Below, one piece after another: positions 23,610-36,468 of a stretch of DNA of 64,000 nt. The stretch is from Rotaria macrura. Taxonomy: Eukaryota > Rotifera > Eurotatoria > Philodinida > Philodinidae. The stretch lies in NCBI GenBank assembly GCA_900239685.1, contig OENT01000538.1, forward strand, positions 37,403 to 101,402. The letters run 5' to 3'. Position 1 is the stretch's first letter; every line of letters starts with the position of its first letter. The notes under the pieces are model-generated. The model saw only the letters and a list, made by a program, of their open reading frames with translations, ran no database searches and was not told the origin of the DNA. A program made the translations under genes and the position numbers.

Positions 23610-26061
23610 ATGTCTTCACATACTGGTATTTAAAAAAAATGATTAATTCGAATAAAAAACAAAAATCAAGAAAATTCTCATGTTTTCGTCTAGACGTTTC
23701 ATGTGATGCATGTATGAAGAGCAACTTTCCTGGTCGTCGTTATAAATGTTTATTATGTGATAATTATGATCTATGTGGTTCATGTTATGATATTGAAGCT
23801 CAAAGTAAAAATCATAAAAATGATCATCCCATGCAATGTTTACTAACTGAAGCGGCCAGTGGTTAATTATGATTCATGATTTTTTGCGTTCATATATACA
23901 TATGTATGTTCATACTAATTTTTCTTGTAGAATTATTCTATGCCGGTGAATCTCTTTCTCGTCGACTTGCTGCTTCACTAACATGTTCACATTGTGCTCT
24001 GTCTGGTTTTACTCCAAAAACATTACTTGTACATTGCGTTGAAAACCATCCGTCAATATCATCCCAAACAAAAAATACTCAGGTTGTTGTATGTAAGACT
24101 TTCCTTATGTCTCATGTACATAGATGAATAATTCTTTGATTGAAAAAAAAACAAAGATCAATGCTTTTATTTAAAGATCAGTAAATTTTCTTTTTCGAGA
24201 AAAGGATTTTCATTCTATTCTTTCAGTGTCTTATTATTAAATCATTAATAAATAATACTTATTTTTTCCTTGTCGTTTAATTTTGTTCATAGATGTGCCC
24301 GATTTGTGTAAGTTCAAAAACATGTAGATCTCGTTTTCCTCTACTTGCTGATCATCTTCTATCCGTACATGACGATGGAAATGCTGGTGACGATGAAGAT
24401 CCAATAATTTCATTAACTGCAACTAGAATAAGACGTGGTGAAAATGAAGACGTATGTGAAATTTCGTAATAAATTACTTTTAGAAAGCGAGAAAAGCAAA
24501 AAAATTCTAGCATTGTTTCGCACCGTGAAAGTATACAAAAGTTATCCTGTAAAATCGTTTTGATTATATCAATTATTCTGTTGATGTACTTATGTGATGA
24601 ATGATTCGTCTCATTTTATTTTATATTCGAATCCATATAACTGTTACTAAACAGTTCATCAACAAAACTATCTTTCAAATGAATACAATATAGTATTTTC
24701 ATCATTCTGATTGTTATTTGTGAAGTTCTAAATGATAAACAGTAGCGTTCATCTTGACTACTTCTACATTTAGTATTGCTATTTTTAATTCCTTCGAGTA
24801 TTTCTTCAACATGAAACTGTTGTTTTTATCTAAAGGAAGATTCTGATGAAGATGACGATGAAGGAGATGAATCTTCTTTAAATGATCTTGAAAATCGAGT
24901 ATTCGTTGAAGAAGAACATCGTCGACAAGAAGCGGCTCGTCAAAGGCTTGCACACGCATCGTCGTTGGCAGCAGCCATCAGGAATGAGTACGCTGCAAGT
25001 CTATCTGGAAATGCAAATTCGCAACGGCGTCCTCTTATAAGACAAACGGCTATTCGCAGTGTTAGAGGAGGTTTACGTGGTAAATAAGCAACACACGAAA
25101 AGAGGAAACAAAGAAAATAAATCTTATGTTTAGGTCATTTTAATAGTTATCCATACGGAGGTGTAACGCGTACAGCAACTGGACTTACTTCTAGTAGTAC
25201 ATCGAATCGCAGTTTTTTAGATACGACGGCAACTGGAACCTCATACCAAAATCCATCATCAGCTGATTCCTTGTCTCCATTTGCATTAACTCAAGATCCA
25301 ATGTTAGAATTCATTTCTCGACTTGTTAACAGCCAGCAACCATCGACGACATCATCAAATACTACATCGAATGGGCTATTCTCTTTTACACCACCGATTC
25401 CAGCTCATGCTCTACCATCCACAACTAATGAATTTTTACGTTTTCAACAATACCTAGAAAACAATGAATCAATGAGTTTAATAAAGTATTATTCAAGGTA
25501 TAAATTTTACTTGGAAATCCTCTATTCGTTTTTCATAGATCAACTTTATTGAACAATAAACAAAAGCGATCTAGTCAAGCTCAACAACAACAAAAATCGT
25601 CCACATCAACACTGTCGACGCCTCTATTTAATCAATTTGCTCCTGATTATCAATCATTGCAGTCAAATCCTTCAACTTTACAACCAACAATGAATAATAT
25701 TAACCCTACAACGGGCCCTATGCCAATCGACCTAACAACACTGAATAGTATTGCATTACTGAAAAATTCACAACAATTAAGTCGAGAATATAATCCACGG
25801 TCCTTACTTGGCAAGTAAGTACTTTCGTACTGTGATTCTCAAATGATTCTCTAAAAGGCATAATTTTTTTCTTATTTTGTTTAAAGAATATTGCGAAACG
25901 ATCGTGACGTAAATAACGATCAGAAGAATGAAGCACGTAAACATGAACTAGAAAATTGTGCATCATTTTTACAGTCAATTTTAATTTCATCAATGACCAC
26001 TAACTTGATTGAACAACAAACTGACGATGAATTAATTATTAACAAAGAAAATGTTAACTAA
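23610..26061 (+). CDS. KCMF1: KCMF1-type E3 ubiquitin ligase (ZZ zinc finger)
   Basis: Eight exons, 519 aa: 23610-23625, 23694-23861, 23931-24088, 24293-24451, 24836-25079, 25134-25497, 25539-25814, 25887-26061. The 16-bp first exon encodes MSSHT; joined to exon 2 it gives MSSHTDVSCDAC, as in vertebrate KCMF1. ZZ finger ligands: C9, C12, C24, C27, C33, C36, H46, H50, then HPMQC. A C2H2 pair (CSHC...HCVENH) and a second one (CPIC...HLLSVH) follow, then an acidic segment, Ser/Thr/Gln-rich linkers, and the conserved LLKNSQQLS and C-terminal helix region. KCMF1 works with UBR4 in N-degron and lysosome-linked protein turnover. Longer than the vertebrate protein (381 aa) through low-complexity linkers. 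TTTCTAG ends 13 bp before the ATG; only 170 bp separates it from RABL6. Confidence 0.9.
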
Positions 26062-26498
26062 ATGAAAAACCAATATAGACATTTATTGTTAGAAAAAAAA
26101 TCCTAAACAGAAAAAAAAATATACAACAAGAGAAAAATAAATTTTATTTAGTATTTTATCTAACGTTGGATATAGTAAACGCGAGCAAGTTTTTCCGTTT
26201 TTTCTCTTTTTATTTTTAAATAAATACTTTCATACTGCCGAATGACATAAGTTTACATAAAGACAACAGTAAAGAAAATTAATCATTACACAAATACCAT
26301 GTATTTAAGATGAATATAAATAATCTAATTTCAAGATTCTGACTCCCCCAAAATATGGAATGTATTTCATATTTTTCTATTCGATGGAAAAATATTTGTA
26401 AACATTCATTCACGTTTGTCATTATTATCTCTCATACGCGTTCGATCGTTCCATCATAGCTATATAAGATTCGAATTGATACATACAAAACATACAAC
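26062..26498. promoter_or_regulatory. Spacer with AATAAA and a TATA-like site
   Basis: AATAAATTTTATTT near 26137 may end KCMF1. CTATATAAG at about 26459-26467 lies some 33 bp before the next ATG and could be a core promoter element. Confidence 0.35.
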
Positions 26499-27152
26499 AT
26501 GGGTTTACATCCAAAAGAAAGTCTAACTCATTATCATCTATTATATTTAACAGCTCTTGTTGCTATATCACTAACATTAATCATCGTTGGTGGTTCACTT
26601 TCTGTTTGGTGCATTCAATACGGCAACGCATATGAATGTCATTCCCTATTACATTCTGATCGAGCTTTTTCATGTCTATTTAAGTTAATACCAACTAGTA
26701 TTGTATTCTGTTTAATTATTTCAATATGCATGTTCATTATTTTAATTATTGGGCAGGTATTTATTGAATATTCTGGCATTGCTAAGCCAGAGTATCAACT
26801 TGTTGCTCGGCTTGTTAACATTGTTGCATTATCATTAGCTATTATTTTAATTGTGATTGTACTTTTTCAATGGTTTCATCCATCATCACATTCATCGAAA
26901 AATATTTTGATTGCTCTGATATCTACACAAGATGAAGTGGGCAATGCATCGAAACAAAAACAAGATCGAACTAGTTTTGCAAATATTTCACCGGATGATC
27001 CTAGGTATTTGAAAGCTTTAGGTGTTCGAAGTCGGTCGATGCTTACTTATGATCAAACTGTTCAACATGGACCTAATTTATTCTTTGCGGCCTTTATCAT
27101 TCTTTTGTTTTCTTTAATTGTTTTTATCCTTGCACATCGAATTTATAAATAA
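26499..27152 (+). CDS. Four-transmembrane protein of unknown family
   Basis: 217 aa, single exon from ATG 26499. Four hydrophobic segments: about residues 15-40, 62-88, 103-127 and 193-214. Between TM1 and TM2 is a short loop with Cys residues (WCIQYGNAYEC...SC). Between TM3 and TM4 is a longer hydrophilic loop of about 65 residues with a potential NAS glycosylation site. The C terminus is very short and basic (AHRIYK). The topology recalls claudin/tetraspan-type membrane proteins, but neither the claudin W-GLW-C-C signature nor the tetraspanin CCG motif is present, so no family is named. An AATAAA follows near 27337. Confidence 0.7.
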   Translation: MGLHPKESLTHYHLLYLTALVAISLTLIIVGGSLSVWCIQYGNAYECHSLLHSDRAFSCLFKLIPTSIVFCLIISICMFIILIIGQVFIEYSGIAKPEYQLVARLVNIVALSLAIILIVIVLFQWFHPSSHSSKNILIALISTQDEVGNASKQKQDRTSFANISPDDPRYLKALGVRSRSMLTYDQTVQHGPNLFFAAFIILLFSLIVFILAHRIYK

Positions 27153-29491
27153 TTAGAATAAACAAGAAAAACAAATCAATGGTTTTAGTACATGCACCAA
27201 TATGATCTATATTTACTTAGAAGAGCAAAAGAAAAGATATCGATACGAATCCGAAACATAATTTATGTGTTGATTCACTGATTGTTTCTTAATTGATTAT
27301 TTTTGTTTTTAACATTTATAGAAATAATAGAAAGAAAAATAAAGTAACATATTGAAAAAAAATTATTTAGCAAATAACATGATCATCTTGGGAATGTTTG
27401 AACATTTGTAAAAGATTGACGGCTGATGTGAACCACTATATGAATCCATCGATTTTTGAAAACTATTCTTATTGTTAGATTAAAAACAACAATCTGATCA
27501 GATTTTTTATGTGTTCATTAAATAAAAATAGGTTTGCAATGTCATAATGTACATGAAAAATCACATTCAATGGTTTCGATACACATCTTCAAATGAAATA
27601 AATGAATGAAAGTAATGGAAATGTAGTATAATAATCTCCTGGGTTCACATTCACATAAAGCGAGTTTTCATTCGAAAAAGTGCAATTAAAATTTGTACAC
27701 TAGAAGCGACTCACCATTCTATGAGAATATGGTATTATATAGGACAGGACCTACCTCGTTTTTCTCTTGAATGTTAAGCAAATTCGAATTATTACTGGCA
27801 AAGTGCACTTTTCTGACGATACAGTTCGTTCTTTTAATTTCTTTGAGACATTGAATTTTTTATTGCATTATTCAATGGAGAAAATAAACATTTTCGATGT
27901 ACAAAAAATGATGTCCAGAGATTCTCTAGTAGAGAATCGACTGTCTAAGAGAAATTTGAGTTTTTGAATGAACAATGATCATTACAGTCTTCTGATGTTT
28001 TAACAATTTCATTCAATTTTCTTATTTGAAACTAGTTCATCTGAAAATTGACTATTGATGTATTGTTCAATTGAAATCCACATGTAAACACGATCGTTCT
28101 ATTACAATAATTCACTCGTGTCACCCGATTACAAGAATCGATATCAACTGAAACTAATTGGATTCTCTGTTAGAACAACTTTTGTAGTCTTCAGAGGAAT
28201 AGTTTTCATCGGCAACACTTGGGATATGGCATAGATTTATTTGACTAATGACATTAAGTTCAGGATCGTTCAAAATCAATACTTTTCATATCCATATTTG
28301 TATCATAATCTTTCATTGAATAAGAAAAAAATGTATTTCTATCAGCATCAATCGCACATTGTAAGTTTAACGCGGTTCGACTCTTTCAATATGAAAAGAA
28401 TTCTACTGTCTCAGCATGTTATTAACATTTGAATCGATCAATCTGTCACGACGGTGAAGTGTTGTTGATTAGTATTTTCGTATAAGATATGCTCTCATGT
28501 TACTTTAAAATACACTATCGAGAAAACTAACCGGTTTTCTTTCCCAATGGATTTTAAAGTCTTCTTATACTAAATGTGACAAAATGACCAGTAAATCGTC
28601 AGATTATATCATGTAATGTAATATGCCAATGTTACCTTTCATGTAGATTGTTGTTTTAGAATGCGTTTAGACAGATGAAAAATATTTCGAAATTTATTTA
28701 GCATGCAGTGCCATGGAAATTTTTTTCAGAAAATACCGCTGCTTGATTTGTTTCTATGGGACTAGAGTTCATTGGTTCAACAAAAAAATACACTAAGACA
28801 AACACAAATATTAGGTCAAGTCCAATACTGTCACAAAAGGTTCGGCTAGTTCAAAGTCTATTCATGTGTGTTTTTCCAACGTAACTTCGACTTTGTCTAG
28901 GATGTTTTCTAAGTAACGATATTTCTCAATGAACAAGTTTTCAAAATTTTAGTTAAAGAATATTTTTCAATTTCTCACACATGACTGACATAAGATGCAG
29001 TTTTTCTTTCACGAATCATGATTCAACATAGATTATACTGTTAAACTTTACAATTGTAAAAAACTCTGAAGTGATTGAAAATTTTTGAATTCTGAACAAT
29101 TCTTTGATTTATATATATTCTTCAATATACACACTCATTCGACATCATTCTACTAAGTTATTGAAAATACTAATTGTAAAATTCATGATCATACCATAAT
29201 GGGATTGATAGGAGAACAGAAATATTATATTCATGTCAAAAAAATACTACTGTAGCGGTTTCGTGAATTAAAATAAGTCAGCTTCTCTTCAGAATTTTGA
29301 CCGATAAATTCTGACTTTTACAACTCCTTAGTATGCCTAGTTATTCATGTATTTATATCCATGAGTTACAATTCCCTGCCCCAGATATGTATATAACTTC
29401 ATGTATACGGGTTGTTTCATGAAATTGAACATTTTTATTCCTCTTATAGTCCCTTCTACTTAATAATGTTTTGTTTCAAAAAATCAATATT
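27153..29491. other. Non-coding stretch
   Basis: AT-rich, no open frame above 66 codons and no recognised domain on either strand. Confidence 0.5.
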
Positions 29492-29968
29492 CTCAATACC
29501 AAGGAGGAAACGGCGTATTTCGCATTTTATCTGGATTTTTGGATGTTCTTTGGATTTTCGGATTTTGAAAATCCCAAAATCCACCAGCAATATCCTCTTT
29601 AAAATGAAGGAATTTCGACCTGAAATTTTTATCATACGTAGATCTTGTGGTTCTTAGAATATTCTACAAGTTTCAGCGTAAACAGATGTTTTCTCCTGAA
29701 GATAGTGCGATTGCAAGCAATACTCATATTTCACAGCACTGTCAGAACATCGTTTTTTCTTGAGAGTTGATTATCTTAGGAAGGAAACATTCGTTTACAT
29801 TGAAACTTGCACGGTATTTTTAGAACCACAAGGACTACATGTGATAAAAATTTCAGCTCGAAATTCCTTCATTAACAAGAGAACATTGCTTATGAATTTC
29901 AGGATTGCTTTCGGATTTTCTTGGGATTGGCAATCCCGAAAATCCGCCGTTTCCCCCTTGCTCAATAC
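29492..29968. mobile_element. hAT-like non-autonomous element with exact 8-bp TSD (family E, copy 1)
   Basis: The element 29500-29960 (461 bp) starts CAAGGAGGAAACGGCG and ends CGCCGTTTCCCCCTTG. It is flanked on both sides by CTCAATAC (29492-29499 and 29961-29968), an exact 8-bp target-site duplication typical of hAT transposons. Each half continues as an inverted copy for roughly 200 bp (for example AATGAAGGAATTTCGACCTG against the complement of CAGCTCGAAATTCCTTCATT), so the whole can fold back. No transposase. The short open frames at 29412-29995 are artefacts of this repeat. A second member lies at 52879. Confidence 0.9.
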
Positions 29969-31498
29969 ATAATAGTCACTCCATAGAAGCCACAACTAGC
30001 TTCTGACAAAAGCTTTTTCCATGAAATCTTTTGACTTTTCTCATTTATGCCAAAAATGTAGACCAAAAAGTGTCACGAACATTACCGTAGACCGTTAATT
30101 GTTTTTCTTAGATTTTTTCGATTTAGTCCATTTTTGCCGAATGGTAAGTTCATCGAAAGAATTTTTCATTTAACCCATGAGATCAATTCTAACTCAATAT
30201 GCAAATGAAATTGTCTCTAGCTGATATTTGAAGGCATGTCGCTAAAGATTTCAAGTAATCTCCTAAAACGGCTTGAAAATAATCTGTTCCCACATGTCTA
30301 CTATGAAAATAGCATGCTATAGACAATTTTTGCATTGAGTTTCTTTAAGAATCGCAGGAAACATCACTGTTGATTTACTCTGAAAAAGTTGCGACAGAAG
30401 AGCCAAGATTTACGTTTGGAAATTCCATCTTTTCCAAGTAATGTTCAATGTCACATTCAAAAAGCTATCATAACTTTTCTTGTATGATTCTAATTGTGCT
30501 CATGACGACTTTCATTGGCAAATCATTTTGAAAAAAATCTTATCAAATGATAGAAAAGATACGTAGAACTAATGATCTTAGAGAAGATCAATTGCTATAC
30601 AAGATAGTGTTCGTTAGTATTTGAAATGTGCATCTCATTTCTATAACGAATTATGAAAGTGTGTTAAATTTGCTTCATCTATGAAATTTTGTCAATAGTA
30701 CATAAAACTTCGAAAACGGATCGACGAAAGTTATGAATTGAAACTTGCACAGAATATGCAACTAATGAAAACGTACATCTGCAGAATCAAAGCCTATAAT
30801 CGAACTATTGGATGCATTCCTTTTTGTACTTGGTTCTGTGAAGAAGGTCGTCGCAGGGTTGAAATGCTGACTATCACTACTCTTCAGAAAACACATCTAA
30901 AGAAATGAATGTTTGTTAGTTGTCTTATAAAAAGTTCGGTGACGTTCAGACAACTCCTTGATGTAATTATAAACTTGGCATACTTCGAAAAAAAACACGG
31001 CTGATCTCGCTAGAACAGTTTTAATTGTGAACTACATTAAGAGTTTATATTTAAAATTCTCAATTCGTATTTACGCATATATTTACAGATAACGTTAGTA
31101 AGTAGTTAGGTGAAGCTAGAAAATAGTTAGCTACGTTCTTAGACGAAAACTGTCTCTGATTATCGATATGAAAAGATTCTTCAATTTGATTTTCTGATGC
31201 AACAAGTTGCTTCATTCAATGAAAATATAATAGCGATTGCAAAATACAACATGCATGCTTTTGCGGTTGCTGGCATATTATTTACATTCAAGAATAACAT
31301 ATATACAGGCTGTTCATATCTAGGAATATCAATACAGTGGTATAGATTCCCTTAATGTCAATACTCATACACGAATTAAACACGTATGAGGTTACTTTAA
31401 CAAAATGTTTAGTTTTTGTATAATTAGTAGTGTTGTATAATATACGCTTACTATGGAATAGTCAAGTTATAATCGTCAAGAATCGTTGTGAAATATGT
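29969..31498. other. Non-coding stretch downstream of TAF6
   Basis: No gene seen. Holds the 3' flank of the minus-strand TAF6 gene. Confidence 0.45.
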
Positions 31499-34389
31499 CT
31501 ATTCGTTTTTAATAAGTTGTGTAACTTTCAAATTTAAATTCTGCTTCCCAAACAGTTCATGAATCTTTTGATCAAATATTGTTTGCTGTTCATTTTGTTC
31601 AAGATCAAAGTCTGCTTCTAATATGTTGGTTTTTGTATGATTTTGAAGAATATCTCGTACCATGGAAACATAAGTTTGAGCGTTTATCAGTATCAACGAG
31701 CGTATACATGTGTAAGTAGTCGAGAACGTTAGATTTGTAGTATTATTCATTAGATTTGTTGCAAGAATCGACAACATTCGTTCAGTGAAATATGGAATAT
31801 GAGAATATTCTTGTATGAAATATAAAATAAAATCACTAGCTTGTTCTCGTACGGTCCATACGATCGAATAATCATGTGAGTCCATATGATCAACTAACGA
31901 TAAAGTTTGATCATCTTTCGACGTATCAAATATACATACAATACAAGTTAATAATGTTGGAATAATTAAATGAAGATATTTATCGAATGAAATAAATCTA
32001 TTTTGTGTCAACATTTTTAACATCGATAAAAATCGAAGAACAAAGGTCAGATCGTGTAGATGAATATTTGTCTGAATACCTTGAGATATAAATAGAAGAA
32101 GACGAGGCAATAGAGGCTGAAATGCAGCATCGGATGACAAACAATGAAGAGCATTCATGTGTTGCTCTTCAGTTCCATTAAAACATGATTCAGTTAATGA
32201 TTTAAAATATAATTGCTGTTCTGCGCTTAATTCATGTGCAAGACATATCGAAGACGAGTTTAATGATGATGTCATGATATTGTTTGTATGAAGACGACGT
32301 GCGGGTACATTTCGAGGATGAATCGGTTTCATGGTTAAATTATTCTTTGTTAATGGATGAATATGATCTTGGAAATCATGTGTTCTATGGAATGAAGATT
32401 TTTTGAGAAATATAAAAACTTATTATCCAATAGATTTTTGACAAGATGTCTATTCGTTTCAAAGTTGCTACGTGATCTTTATAAAGAACTTAGAACTATC
32501 ACTTATCACGGATATATATTTCATTTTTGTCTACTTCAAACGTATATAATTCGACTTACAAGAAAGCATGCTTAACAATTCAACGGTATTTCGCTTCAAA
32601 AAAAAATATGATCTAGAGTATATGGAAGTGAGAATAAAGTATACTTAAGAGGATTTGCACCCATTATTTACTAACACATAGGTATCGTAATAAAACGGGA
32701 AACTTAAAATGTGCTATTGAATATCTGAAGAATCGAAAAGAAATTTTCACTCAAACTTTGTTTTAGAAAGATACTGTGCATCGTTGTAAGTAGAAGAAAT
32801 GATTGTATCGTTCTATTGTAAACTACTACATAGTTTCATATTTTGAGCAGTTCGTTAAAATGACATTTGTGTTCGATGCTAAAATTCTCACGGCTATCGA
32901 ATTACTGACAACTATGTCTCAGGACTTAATTGAACATGAAATTTCTTGGATCTCAGATTTTCTGAACCTTTTTAATTTCAAAAGCAAATTTAAGAATAGT
33001 AAATAATCGATCGAATTTATTCAAAGATCTTGAAACAATCGACACAGGCTCATATCAGCAATAAGAACGTTGATGAGACTCAATAGTTAGATCCCATCTC
33101 TCACCGGCTTTTCTCCTAGAGTAGTGAAATCATCCTTGAAAATTTGAAAAGCTTATTTGAACAGAAATATTTATAATTTTATTATTACGGTTCGAAAACT
33201 AAATTTAGGATTACTGTTTACTGTCAACGACTTCTAGTTTAGAACTTAACCTAAAAATGTACTTGTAGGAGCTGTTTTATCGAATGCTTATTTTTGAGAT
33301 ATTGCTTGTAAAATAAAGTAATTATTTCCGTTACAGAGACTTCTGGAAAAATCCCTTCAAATTCAATAAGATAACAATTCAAGTTTTGTGGTAAGTATGA
33401 GGCTTTTTAGAAGGATATCGTCTGTAAAAGATGAGCGACCTTACTTATGTTAGTCTTATGTTCGGCATGGAATCGATAGGATCGTTATTAAACTACTGAT
33501 TCATCAACGAAAATCGATTCTCTAGTTCTTGTCTATTACTACTAAACTAAAATAGATGTAAAGTTCCGACAGTTATAGTATAGCCAAACACTCGAACTAT
33601 TTTTCAGTTAGTTAAAATGAATAAATATATTCAACGGACAACAATAACTTGAACGTATTTCTCGGACGCATTATTTCGACTCTTCAAAGATTATTTCCCG
33701 AATCTCTGATAAAAAATTCCGACCAAGTATCTGAACCAATATCTAGAAAGTTCATTAAAACAATTAACTTTTCAATCTTGTCATCAATATTCCCTAGATT
33801 TAAAAGATTGGGCAAGCATCTGATCGATACAATATCAGATCATTTTCTAATTTTTTAACAAAGTTTACTTCGTTTCATTTGAACTGGCAACTTCAAAGAG
33901 TTTTTCAAGTAAAGGAGATCTATTGATAAGTAGTTTCGTCGCTGTTATTTTTCTATTGATGATATTTTGCTTTTGTTTTTCAAGTGAATTTTCTTCAACA
34001 AAAGTCGGAAGGGGATTGTTGGGAATGATCGGTTGTTCTCCATCGATAGCAAGCCAATGCATTGTAAGTTGAACTCTATCGATTTTTGATGTTATTTGAT
34101 CTGTTTCATTGATTAATGATACGATGGAAACATGTGTTCCTTGAAATTTGTCTTGTTTGTTCGTAAGATTTACACAACGATGTATATGTCTAGCTTCAAG
34201 TGCATGTTGAAAATCAACAGTAAGAATACAAATACGTTTACAAACACGTGCATAAGTACGTGTCTCTAGGATAAGACTTCGAATAATAAATAGAAGTTCT
34301 ATATTTAGTTCTTGAATACATTGCGATGAAAGTAAAATTGATTCATATTGATGCCACCAATCATCAGGCAAGATTTCTAACCAAACCAT
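31499..34389 (-). CDS. TAF6: TAF6-like TFIID subunit
   Basis: Two exons on the minus strand, complement(31499-32384, 33869-34389), 468 aa, joined in phase 2 across a 1484-bp intron (donor GTAAAC at 33868, acceptor TTCCATAG ending at 32385). Exon 1 holds a diverged histone fold (about residues 20-75: IQELNIELLFIIRSLI...TVDFQHALEAR) and the TAF6 hallmark HWLAIDGEQPIIPNNP. Exon 2 holds the C-terminal HEAT domain, starting HELSAEQQLYFKSLTESC, then LLPRLLLFISQGI and the LIPTLLTCIVC helix. TAF6 pairs with TAF9 in TFIID (and in SAGA in some lineages) at core promoters. It is shorter and more diverged than vertebrate TAF6 (about 680 aa) and lacks the long Pro/Ser tail. Read separately, the two open frames would look like two genes; the in-frame splice argues for one. 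Confidence 0.85.
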
Positions 34390-35920
34390 AGTGATGATTC
34401 TTACTAATTAGATTTCTTTTTCTCAGTACTGACGATATCTAATCATCGTTTTTCTTTTACATGTTCAAGTATGTCAATATGTTAAACAAAAGATAAAGTT
34501 AACTTCACATTATCCTATTGAGAATTAATTGGTTTAACTAATCATTGAAGAAAATAAATTGTTCTACTCGCATAGACTCTTAACTGTTTGAATATTTTAA
34601 AATTTTGTTAAGAAATAAAAATACGCTGAAATTTATTAACGCATCATTCATTGCCAATACAATAGATTTAGAATAAAATGTTTGGCAATGATTGTGAACA
34701 GTAATAGCCCACAGTTAATATGGTGGATAGATATTCGAAATAGATTTATGCGTACGTTTCTTTAGTGCAATCGATCATAGTACCTGATATTTGTGTGTAA
34801 TTTCGTCAAGAACACGACCGTCAAAATTCAATATGTGCCATTGAAGAGGTTCGAATTACAACATGTCAACAATCAAAAGACGTACGAGAATGCGTTTTAA
34901 ATCATCTATCGAGGTTGTCGGTCGAACATATCAGAATGAAAGCGATCATTATAGTCATATGAATGTGTCAGTTGCTTATTTCTTATAGACGAAACTTGAA
35001 ATAGATAACAACGGCAAGAAAAAGAACTCATGAATTGATGAATAATGTTTTTAGGTGTGTGTGTTTTGTGTTACTCTGTGCGTATATATCAACAAAGGAA
35101 AATCTCAGTCTAGTCTCATAAACTATAATGAATTTTCAAAAACAAAACACAGTCAATGCTAAATCAAATTCAGTGTGATCAATTAAAAATATCGTAGCAT
35201 GACAAGAACCTTGAAGAGATGGGCAGTTCTATTTAGAGATCGAATAGAAAAGCGAAGAAAATTATTCGATTGAACTTCAATCAGTCAATGCATGTATGAT
35301 AACGTTTCTTTTCTCTATTTTTTTGTTGATCCATAAAACAATAAACTGTGATACCACTTGACTACAAAACAAGTGCTTCATTTTGAAAATAAAATAGACG
35401 AGACATTCAAAAATATACAAATCGATAATATATTCATAGTAAGCTGTAATTTGACTCTATCTTAAGTTAGAGTTCAATAACCATGATACTTTTATTCTAA
35501 AACAATGATTATTGAAGATATATTCGAGATTATCGAACATATTAGAATATTAGAACAATGCCAAGCAATTTCGAGTGTAGAAAATAATCCGTAAGTGCTC
35601 ATCAAAATTTTCTTTTCTATTATGCTGAGTAAATTTATCCTTTATCATTGGTAAAGACTACGTTCTTAGTTTTTTTTTACTAATCCCTGACACGCAAACT
35701 CTAACTTGATCGAAGAAATAAAATATACGACTTACTACTAGAAACTTCTGCACTACTTGTTTTTTCTTTTACTTCAAATATAATCGGCGTAATAATTAAT
35801 CACCATTTCTCTAGCTATACCCGAGTAATCCAACCTTGCTGTACAAATAAAAAGTACGATTTATACTTTCACTCAATATTTATAATCAATATACAAAACA
35901 AAAATAGACGCACAATATTC
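34390..35920. other. Non-coding stretch upstream of TAF6
   Basis: AT-rich, no gene seen. Contains the TAF6 promoter side (minus strand) and, on the plus strand, leads to the decayed C2 copy. Confidence 0.4.
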
Positions 35921-36360
35921 ATGTCTCAAGGACATCTTCTTGTAACTATAGTCGAAGTAGTAAGACTTGCTGATAAAGATTGGGACGATTTTAATGATAC
36001 TTACGTTGATATTTATATCGAAAGAAATAAAAAATAAAAAACTCATTTCTTAAAAGATATAGAAAGAGTAATATCTGAAGTGAAACATTTTGAATTGTTT
36101 GTCATGACCTCCTTTTATTAGTATTATTATCATAATTTTTAATTCTCTATGCAATTATTTATGGAAAAGTAATCGATACCTCGATATTGATATGTACGAT
36201 GACAATGAAAATAGAACAACTGCTCTAATTGATTTTTAAAAAACTTAATCTCGATGATATTATTAAAAATGATCATTTCGAAACCATCGACTAAATTAAA
36301 ATTACCTGCTTATCTCGGCTTGGACAATTACGGACATGTACATATACGTATGGATTAAAA
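35921..36360 (+). pseudogene. Decayed C2-domain protein copy
   Basis: From ATG 35921 a 38-codon frame reads like the start of a C2 domain (GHLLVTIVEVVRLADKDW...DTYVDIYI) and stops at 36037. Further on the plus strand, other frames resume the same fold: LDIDMYDDNENR near 36190-36230, then NLNLDDIIKNDHF, and finally LPAYLGLDNYGHVHIRM, ending TAA near 36359. The pieces lie in order, but stops and frame changes separate them, with no convincing GT-AG sites. C2 domains bind Ca2+ and phospholipids. The best reading is a small single-domain C2 gene that has decayed; an unrecognised intron structure is the alternative. Confidence 0.6.
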
Positions 36361-36468
36361 AAGCCACAATTAGACTAATATTTACTAGTTTACTTGGTAT
36401 TTTCTTTTTCTTTTTAAATATAAATTAAAGAAAAGCAATAAAGAACAAGTGGGATCTTTTCGTTTTTC

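Noticed and set aside
31499-34389. Two separate genes (33865-34389 and 31499-32332)
   Set aside because: Each carries one half of TAF6 in the right order, and a phase-2 GT-AG join restores a single frame.
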